A DNA stretch of 5,969 nucleotides from UBA5336 sp039034035 (GTDB lineage Bacteria > Pseudomonadota > Alphaproteobacteria > Caulobacterales > Hyphomonadaceae). Shown here piece after piece: positions 1 to 5,296 of the stretch. The stretch is from positions 1 to 5,969 of the forward strand of contig JBCCBN010000167.1 of assembly GCA_039034035.1 (NCBI GenBank), in the 5' to 3' direction. The notes beneath the pieces are model-generated. The model saw only the letters and a program-made list of their open reading frames with translations. It made no database searches and had not been told where the DNA came from. The position numbers and the translations under genes are program-made. Numbering within the stretch: position 1 is the stretch's first letter; every line of letters starts with the position of its first letter.

Positions 1-1
1 C

Positions 2-613
2 GAAGGGTGTACCGACACGATCCTGCGACAGGTTGATGAACTTGGCCGCATGGTCGAGGAGTTCTCCACCTTTGCCCGCATGCCGAAACCGTCAATGGCA
101 ACATTCGATCTGGCGGAGCTCGTGCGCCAGGTGGCCTTTTCCCAGCAAATGGTTTCACCCGATCTGAAGATCGATGTGGATATCCAGCCCGGCGCGGTGT
201 CCTATCGCGGCGATGAGCGGCTTCTGGGCCAGGCGCTGCAGAACCTGATCAAGAACGCTGCCGAAGCGATTGCCCGCCTCCCGGCTGATACCGATGAGAC
301 AGGCGCGATGGCTATTACCCTTTCAGAATCCGATGACGGACGCATGTCCGTCACCATCGTCGATAATGGTCCCGGCTTCCCCGACACCAATCGCCAGCGC
401 CTGTTGGAGCCGTATGTGACGACCCGCGAGAAGGGGACCGGGCTTGGCCTCGCCATTGTGAACCGGATTATCATGGACCATGGCGGCACATTGTTGCTTC
501 ACGACCGCACCGATGGTCGCCGCGGCGCGAATGTCGTGGTCAGCCTACCGATCCAGGACCTGGATCTTTCACCACCCGACGCCCGCCCCGAACGAGAGAG
601 CCAGTTGGTATGA
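2..613 (+). CDS. ntrY: NtrY sensor histidine kinase, C-terminal part (5' end outside window)
   Basis: This is the last 203 codons of a membrane-associated sensor kinase that would autophosphorylate and pass phosphate to NtrX. The frame is open from base 2, so the gene enters from the left; the sensor, HAMP, PAS and H-box parts are outside the window. The first 30 or so visible residues (ILRQVDELGRMVEEFSTFAR) match the second helix of the HisKA dimerisation domain. The HATPase_c domain follows: N-box with N81 and N85 (NLIKN), G1 box D121-N-G-P-G125, and G2 box G145-T-G-L-G-L150. All ATP-binding motifs look intact. The stop TGA lies inside the ATGA overlap with ntrX, indicating translational coupling. 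The NtrY assignment, rather than NtrB, rests on the MVEEFSTFARMPKP signature, the paired NtrX-type regulator and the downstream trkA. No damage is seen. Confidence 0.93.
   Translation, partial: EGCTDTILRQVDELGRMVEEFSTFARMPKPSMATFDLAELVRQVAFSQQMVSPDLKIDVDIQPGAVSYRGDERLLGQALQNLIKNAAEAIARLPADTDETGAMAITLSESDDGRMSVTIVDNGPGFPDTNRQRLLEPYVTTREKGTGLGLAIVNRIIMDHGGTLLLHDRTDGRRGANVVVSLPIQDLDLSPPDARPERESQLV
594..609 (+). promoter_or_regulatory. Ribosome binding site for ntrX inside ntrY
   Basis: A GAGAGAG purine run (594-600) ends 9 bases before the ATG at 610. It lies inside the ntrY coding sequence, which fits coupled translation across the ATGA overlap. Confidence 0.45.
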
Positions 614-1998
614 GTACGGACATCCTGATCGTTGATGATGAACCCGACATTCGCGAATTGATCGGCGGCGTGCTTGAAGATGAGGGCTACGCGATCCGCA
701 CCGCGGCCACCGCCGAAACGGCGCTGGATGAGGTGCGCAGCCGGGCGCCGGGCCTTGTGGTGCTGGATGTATGGCTCCAGGGCTCCAACATGGATGGATT
801 GTCGCTGCTGCGGTTCCTGAAATCGATTGATGAGCAGATGCCGGTGATCGTCATCAGCGGGCACGGCAATATCGAGACGGCGATCGCGGCGATCCGTCGG
901 GGCGCCTATGACTTTCTCGAAAAACCGTTCAAGGCGAACCGGCTGATCCTGCTGGTGGAGCGCGCGCTGGAAAGTGCCAGGTTAAAGCGGGAGAATGCCG
1001 CCCTCCGGACCCAGACCGGATCCAGCGAGGCATGGATTGGGGGGAGCCAGGCGGCGATCATGCTGCGCGCCCAGATCGAAAAGGTCGCGCCGACCAATTC
1101 CCGCGTCCTGATCACCGGGCCGGCAGGGGTCGGCAAGGAACTCGTCGCCCGGCTGATCCACAATCAATCGGCTCGGGCAAACGGACCCTTCATCGTGGTT
1201 CCAGCTGCGTCGATCGAGCCGGAGCAGATGGAACTTACCCTGTTCGGGGAAGAAGACACGCGGGGACGACCAACCCGGATCGGCCTGTTCGAAAAAGCAC
1301 ATAATGGCACGTTGCTGCTCGATCAGGTGGCGGATATGCCCTTGCAGACCCAGAACAAGATCCTGCGGGTCCTGACCGAGCAATCCTTCCAACGCGTGGG
1401 CGGGCATTCGAACGTGAAAGTGGATGTGCGGGTCATGTCGACCACGACCAAGGACCTGCAAACGGAGATTGCCGAGGGCCGTTTCCGGGAAGACCTCTTC
1501 TATCGGTTGGCCGTTGTGCCCGTACCGGTGCCGACCCTGGCCGACCGGCGAGACGATATCCCCGCACTCGTGACACACTTCACCGACCGAATTGCGGACA
1601 GTTCAGGGCTGATGCCCCGGCGTTTTTCGGACAAGGCCGAAGCGATGCTCCAGGCCATGGACTGGCCTGGCAATGTCCGTCAGCTTCGGAACATGGTTGA
1701 GCGGATCATGATCCTGTCACCGGCCGATGCGAGCCACCCGGTGACCATCGAAGAGCTGCCGCGCGAAGGAGGTGGCCGAAATGGTGCGGGACCCAGCCTC
1801 GATTCAAGCGAACTGGTGGGCATGTCCCTTCGCGACGCCCGTGAACAGTTCGAGCGCGAATACCTGACGCTGCAGATCACGCGCTTCAATGGCAATATTT
1901 CGCGCACCGCCGAGTTCATCGGCATGGAGCGCTCGGCGCTGCACCGAAAGCTCAAGGCGCTTGGGGTGCATTCGTCACAGGTTCGCCAGGAGCCCTGA
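610..1998 (+). CDS. ntrX: NtrX response regulator (REC, AAA+, Fis-type HTH)
   Basis: This 462-residue regulator is the cognate partner of NtrY. The receiver domain (about 1-120) has acidic residues D9-D10, phospho-acceptor D53, S83 and K105, all intact. The AAA+ domain (about 140-370) has Walker A G170-P-A-G-V-G-K176, Walker B with D238, the RFREDLFYRL arginine-finger segment (291-300) and sensor II WPGNVRQLRN (352-361). A C-terminal Fis-type HTH occupies about 405-455. Three features are unusual. The GAFTGA loop that contacts sigma-54 is absent (residues 211-225 instead carry an R-rich segment). The Walker B glutamate is Gln239. The sensor I segment reads S277-TTT instead of the usual A-T-N. 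I infer that it works as a DNA-binding regulator independent of sigma-54, perhaps binding ATP without efficient hydrolysis. The start is set by the 4-base overlap with ntrY and begins directly at the first REC strand (DILIVDDE). Confidence 0.95.
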   Translation: MSTDILIVDDEPDIRELIGGVLEDEGYAIRTAATAETALDEVRSRAPGLVVLDVWLQGSNMDGLSLLRFLKSIDEQMPVIVISGHGNIETAIAAIRRGAYDFLEKPFKANRLILLVERALESARLKRENAALRTQTGSSEAWIGGSQAAIMLRAQIEKVAPTNSRVLITGPAGVGKELVARLIHNQSARANGPFIVVPAASIEPEQMELTLFGEEDTRGRPTRIGLFEKAHNGTLLLDQVADMPLQTQNKILRVLTEQSFQRVGGHSNVKVDVRVMSTTTKDLQTEIAEGRFREDLFYRLAVVPVPVPTLADRRDDIPALVTHFTDRIADSSGLMPRRFSDKAEAMLQAMDWPGNVRQLRNMVERIMILSPADASHPVTIEELPREGGGRNGAGPSLDSSELVGMSLRDAREQFEREYLTLQITRFNGNISRTAEFIGMERSALHRKLKALGVHSSQVRQEP

Positions 1999-2071
1999 GT
2001 GCGGTACGGCAAGAACCTTGAAAGGGGCAGTGTGGTACAAGGTCTGATCCTGAGCACGAGGCCCTGACAGC
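1999..2071 (+). promoter_or_regulatory. ntrX-trkA intergenic region with dyad and direct repeat
   Basis: This 73-base gap contains no gene. It holds a perfect 4+4 palindrome CAAG-AAC-CTTG (2010-2020), a direct repeat AGTGCGGTAC / AGTGTGGTAC (1998-2007 and 2029-2038, 9 of 10 matches, 31 bases apart), and a second dyad ACCTTG / CAAGGT (2015-2020 and 2038-2043, 17-base loop). A TTGAAA hexamer at 2018-2023 resembles a -35 element, but no good -10 lies at 16-18 bases. The repeats could be an operator for trkA or mark an internal promoter. Read-through from ntrYX is equally possible. There is no terminator-like hairpin with a T-run. Confidence 0.35.
2058..2061 (+). promoter_or_regulatory. Ribosome binding site for trkA
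   Basis: GAGG lies 10 bases upstream of the ATG at 2072. The spacing is slightly long but usable. It is the best Shine-Dalgarno match in the gap and supports this start. Confidence 0.5.
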
Positions 2072-3448
2072 ATGCGGATCATCATTTGTGGCGCCGGGCG
2101 TGTCGGAAAAGGTATTGCCGAACGCCTGGCGGCGGAAAACCATAGTATCACGCTGGTCGATTCGGACGAACGGCTTGTCGATCAGGTCTCCACTGATCTG
2201 GAAGTGCGCGGCGTGCGCGGCCATGCACCCTATCCGGATGTGTTGCGGGCCGCCGGCGCGGAAGACTGCGAGATGATCATCGCCGTCACCCATGAGGATG
2301 AGATCAACATGGTCGTGTGCCAGGTGGCCCACTCCCTGTTCTCGGTGCCGACCAAGATCGCTCGGATCCGGGCGAATGAATATCTTGATGGCCGGTGGAA
2401 GAACCTGTTCGCCCGTTCGTCCATTCCCATCGACATGACGATCTCGCCGGAACGGGAAGTGGCGAGCGCCGTGATCCAGCGCCTCAAGACCCCTGGTGCG
2501 ATCATGAGCGCTAGCTTTGCCAAGGGCCGGATCGAATTGCTCGCTATCGACATCGGCAAGGACAATCCGCTGATCGATGTGCCGGTTGACCAGGTGGCCG
2601 GCCTGTTTCCCGACTTGTCGGCGCGGATAATCGGCATTGGCAAGAACGGTCGGATCAATGCGCCCCGTTCCAATGACAAGCTGAGCCTGGGCGACCGGGT
2701 CTATGTGGCGGTGCTGGATATCCACGCGTCGCGCCTCAATGCGATCTTCAATCGGGAGGAAGCGCCGGTGAGCCATGTGACGATTGTCGGCGCCGGTCGA
2801 GTGGGCCTGCACGTGGCAGAGCGCCTGCTGCAGGAGAAGCACTACCGGGTCCGCCTGATCGAACAAGATGCACAGATGGCGGACCAAGCCAGCGAGATCC
2901 TGCGCAACGCGATTGTCATCCATGGCGATGGGCTCAACCCGGAAATCATCGAGGAAGCCCGCTCCGGAAAGGGCGATTTCCTCATTTCAATCACCGATGA
3001 TGATCGCACCAATCTGCTGGTGTGCAATCTCGCCAAGCGGGTCGGGGTCGAGCGCACCCTGGCCCTGGTCAATGATCCACACCTTGCCCCCCTCAAGGAT
3101 GACATGAAGATCGACTCAATCATCGATCCCCGAGCGCTGACCGTCTCGCAAGTGCTGTTGAAGCTGCGTCGGGGGCGTATCCTTGCTTTGCGGACCCTTG
3201 GAAATGGCGAGGCTGAAGTGGTTGAGGGGATCACTCAGGACACGTCGCCTCTGATCGGCCAGCCGCTTGAGTACGACGATCTGCCCGATGGGATCACAGC
3301 GGCCGCAATCCTGCGCGGCGACGACGTCATCTTTCCCGGTCCCGGCGTTACTGTTCAATCCAGTGACCGGCTGATCCTTCTGTTCGAGCGCGGCATGGTG
3401 AAGAAGGTTGAGCGCTATTTCCGGGTCAGCCTGGAATATTTCCAGTAA
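2072..3448 (+). CDS. trkA: TrkA, NAD-binding regulatory subunit of Trk potassium uptake
   Basis: This cytoplasmic peripheral protein forms the gating ring beneath TrkH and binds NAD(H) and nucleotides. Its 458 residues agree with the E. coli TrkA length. It has the classical tandem layout: RCK_N1 (about 1-120) with G7-A-G-R-V-G12 and ribose-binding D30; RCK_C1 (about 135-225); RCK_N2 (about 234-350) with G240-A-G-R-V-G245 and E264; RCK_C2 (about 370-450). Both Rossmann nucleotide sites look complete. The ATG start places the first Rossmann strand (MRIIICGAG) at residue 1, as expected, with GAGG upstream. It sits 73 bases after ntrX and 57 bases before the TrkH-like gene on the same strand, so co-transcription is likely. 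The last codons, LEYFQ, form a perfect DNA inverted repeat. No truncation or frameshift is seen. Confidence 0.96.
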   Translation: MRIIICGAGRVGKGIAERLAAENHSITLVDSDERLVDQVSTDLEVRGVRGHAPYPDVLRAAGAEDCEMIIAVTHEDEINMVVCQVAHSLFSVPTKIARIRANEYLDGRWKNLFARSSIPIDMTISPEREVASAVIQRLKTPGAIMSASFAKGRIELLAIDIGKDNPLIDVPVDQVAGLFPDLSARIIGIGKNGRINAPRSNDKLSLGDRVYVAVLDIHASRLNAIFNREEAPVSHVTIVGAGRVGLHVAERLLQEKHYRVRLIEQDAQMADQASEILRNAIVIHGDGLNPEIIEEARSGKGDFLISITDDDRTNLLVCNLAKRVGVERTLALVNDPHLAPLKDDMKIDSIIDPRALTVSQVLLKLRRGRILALRTLGNGEAEVVEGITQDTSPLIGQPLEYDDLPDGITAAAILRGDDVIFPGPGVTVQSSDRLILLFERGMVKKVERYFRVSLEYFQ

Positions 3449-3479
3449 AACGGGCCACCCGGCAGCGCGCCGGCGGCGC
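3431..3479 (+). repeat. Cluster of three short perfect hairpins at the trkA/trkH junction
   Basis: Three consecutive inverted repeats, each with a 3-base loop, are visible: CTGGAA-TAT-TTCCAG (3431-3445, inside the last trkA codons), CGGG-CCA-CCCG (3451-3461), and GCGCC-GGC-GGCGC (3467-3479). The spacers between them are 5 bases each. No T-run follows, so a classic intrinsic terminator is unlikely. They could act in mRNA stability or in setting TrkA:TrkH ratios. The short stems mean chance occurrence in GC-rich DNA cannot be excluded. Confidence 0.4.
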
Positions 3480-3495
3480 CAAGTCACGCGCCTTT

Positions 3496-3501
3496 GGGAG
3501 G
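3496..3501 (+). promoter_or_regulatory. Ribosome binding site that decides the trkH start
   Basis: GGGAGG ends 4 bases before the ATG at 3506. An in-frame TTG at 3494 would overlap this motif and have no Shine-Dalgarno of its own, so the ATG is preferred. The resulting N-terminus, MHYASIVRIL, also resembles the E. coli TrkH start (MHFRAITRIV, recalled). Confidence 0.7.
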
Positions 3502-3505
3502 CCAA

Positions 3506-4909
3506 ATGCACTACGCCTCGATTGTTCGCATCCTCGCCTGGCTCGGCCTGGTCATGGCCGGCTGCTGCGGCATCGGGGCCAGCGTGGCGCTGATCCATGG
3601 TGAACGCGCACCCTTGATTGCGTTTGCGACGACGGCGCTCGTGATATCGGTGATCTGCACCAGCGTGCTGCTGCTCGCGCCGGCTCGGCAGGAAGTCTCC
3701 CGGCCGCGCGATGGCCTTGGTGCGCTGATCCTGTTCTGGTTCCTGAGTCCGCCCCTGGCCGGCCTGGTTTTCCTCTTGAGCGTACCTGGCGCCGGATTCC
3801 TGCTTGCCATGGAGGAAGCGGCCAGTTGCTTGACAACCACGGGCTATTCGGTGCTGCCGCTCGCCCCGGACGATTGGCCGGTCTCGCTGATCGTCTGGCG
3901 GGGCGTCCTGCATCTTTATGGGGCGTTGGTGTCGCTGACGGCAGTGGCCAGTATCTTTGCCGCGATCAATCTCGGCGGCCCGGGCGTACACCGGACGGTG
4001 CTGTTCACGATCCCCGATGGCAGCTTCTTTGACGCGTTGCCGCGGGTGATCATTGGTGCGGGCATCGCCCTTGGTGCGACGGTGGTCGTGCTCGGCGTAA
4101 CGCTTGCTATCGCCCGGGCGCCGCTGGCTATCGCCCTGGCCGATGCTGTTAGCGTTGCCACGACAGGTCTCGTCATGCCGGGACGCGCCCAGGCTGGGCC
4201 CAGCAATGACGTGCAGGGGGTCATCCTGTTTATCGGGCTGTTGTTCTCCACCGTGGGCCTGGCGGTGGCGTTGGAAGTTCGGGCTGGGCGCTGGCGCCAT
4301 GCCCTGCGCGATCCTGAACTGGTGACGCTGGCGATCCTGGCCCTGATCTTCATCGCCATAACGGTGGCACTCGGCGAGCGGCTGGTTGACGGCGCCGGCT
4401 GGGCCATCGCGGAACTCTCCACGTCAGGGCTCCCGGTCAATGCATCGGGCATCGAGCAGCGCATGCCGCTGCCGGTTGCTTTGTTGCCTGCCATGATCGG
4501 CGGGTCAGCGCTATCGACTGCCGGAGGGGTCAAGCTGGCACGGATATTCGTGTTGTCGGCCCGGGCCGTTCAGGAATTCCGAACCCTCGCCTTCCGCAAG
4601 GCGGTAGGCGTGTTCGCCTTTCGTGGCCGGGTCCAGCCGGAAAAGGCGATCATTGCGGTCTGGGTGTACCTTGTCGGCTATGTGATCACGCTGGCGATTG
4701 TCCTGTTCCTTTTTGCGCTTGGCGGGTTCGGGTTCGAAGATGCATTGGCGTCAACCGTAGGGGTCCTGTCGAATGCCGGGCACCTGGTGGTGACCGATAG
4801 CGACCGCAACACATGGCTCAGTGTCGTTTCAGTCGTCGCGATGGCCCTTGGCCGACTGGAAGTGCTTGCGGCGGTACCTGCATTGGTTCCAAGCTTCTGG
4901 CGAGGTTGA
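3506..4909 (+). CDS. trkH: TrkH-family potassium uptake membrane subunit (divergent)
   Basis: This 467-residue polytopic inner-membrane protein of the superfamily of K+ transporters would form the translocation pore that TrkA gates. The four filter-loop positions are recognisable: T110-TTGYS-115, T219-TGL-222, S305-TSGL-309 and S422-NAGH-426, each with the central glycine (G113, G221, G308, G425), as expected for K+ selectivity. The gating-loop motif S337-T-A-G-G-V-K343 is conserved within GGSALSTAGGVKLAR. WRGVLHLYG and the terminal GRLE...PSFWRG also fit TrkH. Other expected motifs are weaker: the GGMG after the WR segment reads YGAL, and loop 4 has GH instead of GP. The gene directly follows trkA, supporting a TrkA-TrkH complex. 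It could be annotated only as a TrkH-family or cation-transporter protein. I chose the ATG at 3506 from its Shine-Dalgarno and N-terminal similarity. Confidence 0.88.
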   Translation: MHYASIVRILAWLGLVMAGCCGIGASVALIHGERAPLIAFATTALVISVICTSVLLLAPARQEVSRPRDGLGALILFWFLSPPLAGLVFLLSVPGAGFLLAMEEAASCLTTTGYSVLPLAPDDWPVSLIVWRGVLHLYGALVSLTAVASIFAAINLGGPGVHRTVLFTIPDGSFFDALPRVIIGAGIALGATVVVLGVTLAIARAPLAIALADAVSVATTGLVMPGRAQAGPSNDVQGVILFIGLLFSTVGLAVALEVRAGRWRHALRDPELVTLAILALIFIAITVALGERLVDGAGWAIAELSTSGLPVNASGIEQRMPLPVALLPAMIGGSALSTAGGVKLARIFVLSARAVQEFRTLAFRKAVGVFAFRGRVQPEKAIIAVWVYLVGYVITLAIVLFLFALGGFGFEDALASTVGVLSNAGHLVVTDSDRNTWLSVVSVVAMALGRLEVLAAVPALVPSFWRG

Positions 4910-4988
4910 ACACTATTCACGTTCTCTAGATGTTGCACTCTTGGCGTAATCGCATTAGCGGAGACTTGAGCAAGAATAATGGACGAAC
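4910..4988 (+). promoter_or_regulatory. AT-richer gap upstream of hfq: candidate promoter and 5' leader
   Basis: This 79-base gap is about 44% GC, clearly lower than its neighbours, as expected for a promoter region. Candidate -35 hexamers are TTGAAC (4906-4911, with a weak TAGATG 15 bases on) and TTGCAC (4933-4938), but no convincing -10 pairs with the latter. A small hairpin TAAT-CGC-ATTA (4947-4957) and a CTTG-AG-CAAG dyad (4965-4974) lie in the second half. No terminator for trkH is visible. I infer an independent hfq promoter here but cannot place its start site. Confidence 0.35.
4969..4980 (+). promoter_or_regulatory. Candidate Hfq-binding (ARN)4 tract in the hfq leader
   Basis: Four consecutive A-R-N triplets, AGC AAG AAT AAT, end 8 bases before the hfq ATG. 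A-R-N repeats are the known RNA ligand of the Hfq distal face in Gram-negative bacteria, and hfq autorepression at its own leader is known in E. coli. The position over the initiation region would block ribosome entry. The only Shine-Dalgarno candidate near the ATG is a weak GGA (4981-4983). Confidence 0.4.
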
Positions 4989-5255
4989 ATGTCTTCTGAA
5001 AAAAAGCAAAATCTACAGGACACCTTCCTCAACGCGGTTCGGAAAAATCGTACGCATCTGACCGTTTTCCTGGTCAATGGTGTGAAACTGCAGGGCGTGG
5101 TGACCTGGTTTGACAACTTCTGTGTGCTTCTCCGGGGGGACGGTCGGCCCCCGCAACTGGTCTACAAGCATGCGATCTCGACGATTGCGCCAAACAGTCC
5201 GGTGCAGCTCTATGAGGGAAATGACGATCCCGAGGCGACCGAGGGTTCGGCCTGA
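4989..5255 (+). CDS. hfq: RNA chaperone Hfq
   Basis: This 88-residue Sm-like protein forms a hexamer and pairs small RNAs with target mRNAs. The N-terminal helix carries QNLQDTFLNAVRK with proximal-face Q10 and D11 and rim basic residues R18, K19 and R21. Sm1 (LVNGVKLQG...WFDNF) and the Sm2 signature Y59-K-H-A-I-S-T65 are intact. The C-terminal tail is short and acidic (YEGNDDPEATEGSA), as in alphaproteobacteria. The beta4-beta5 loop reads RGDGRPPQ, apparently one residue longer than the RRDG-x-SQ I recall in related Hfqs. The ATG at 4989 places the conserved QNLQD at the usual distance from the start. Its Shine-Dalgarno is weak. hflX follows with overlap or within 42 bases, the classical hfq-hflX arrangement. 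Confidence 0.97.
   Translation: MSSEKKQNLQDTFLNAVRKNRTHLTVFLVNGVKLQGVVTWFDNFCVLLRGDGRPPQLVYKHAISTIAPNSPVQLYEGNDDPEATEGSA
5241..5254 (+). promoter_or_regulatory. Candidate RBS plus CTG start for hflX at the hfq stop
   Basis: GAGGG (5241-5245) lies 6 bases before CTG 5252-5254, which forms a CTGA overlap with the hfq stop codon 5253-5255. The codons from here to 5297 (T-I-E-T-E-P...) are open and mostly end in G or C, as in coding sequence. CTG starts are rare, so this is tentative. Confidence 0.4.
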
Positions 5256-5296
5256 CGATCGAAACCGAACCGGACAGCGCGGAACGCGCTGGTGTC

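Noticed and set aside
2018..2046. Sigma-70 promoter with TTGAAA as -35 upstream of trkA
   Set aside because: The hexamer at 16-18 bases spacing is GC-rich and does not resemble a -10; TACAAG is only 12 bases away.
1952..2923. A 323-codon minus-strand open frame opposite trkA
   Set aside because: It is a His/Asp/Arg-rich shadow of trkA codons with no recognisable motif and no ribosome binding site that I could support.
3467..3479. GCGCC-GGC-GGCGC hairpin as an intrinsic terminator after trkA
   Set aside because: No T-run follows it, and the trkH ribosome binding site is only 16 bases further on, so termination here is unlikely.
3494..3505. TTG at 3494 as an upstream start for trkH
   Set aside because: It overlaps the GGGAGG ribosome binding site that fits ATG 3506, and the shorter N-terminus resembles E. 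coli TrkH.
3116..4300. A 394-codon minus-strand open frame opposite trkA and trkH
   Set aside because: It is opposite two well-supported genes, its translation is low-complexity (rich in Q, R, H, D) and shows no domain, and it is explained by high GC at codon positions of the sense genes.
4941..4954. Sigma-54 promoter (TTGGC ... GCA) upstream of hfq
   Set aside because: The spacing between GG and GC is 7 bases instead of the required 10.
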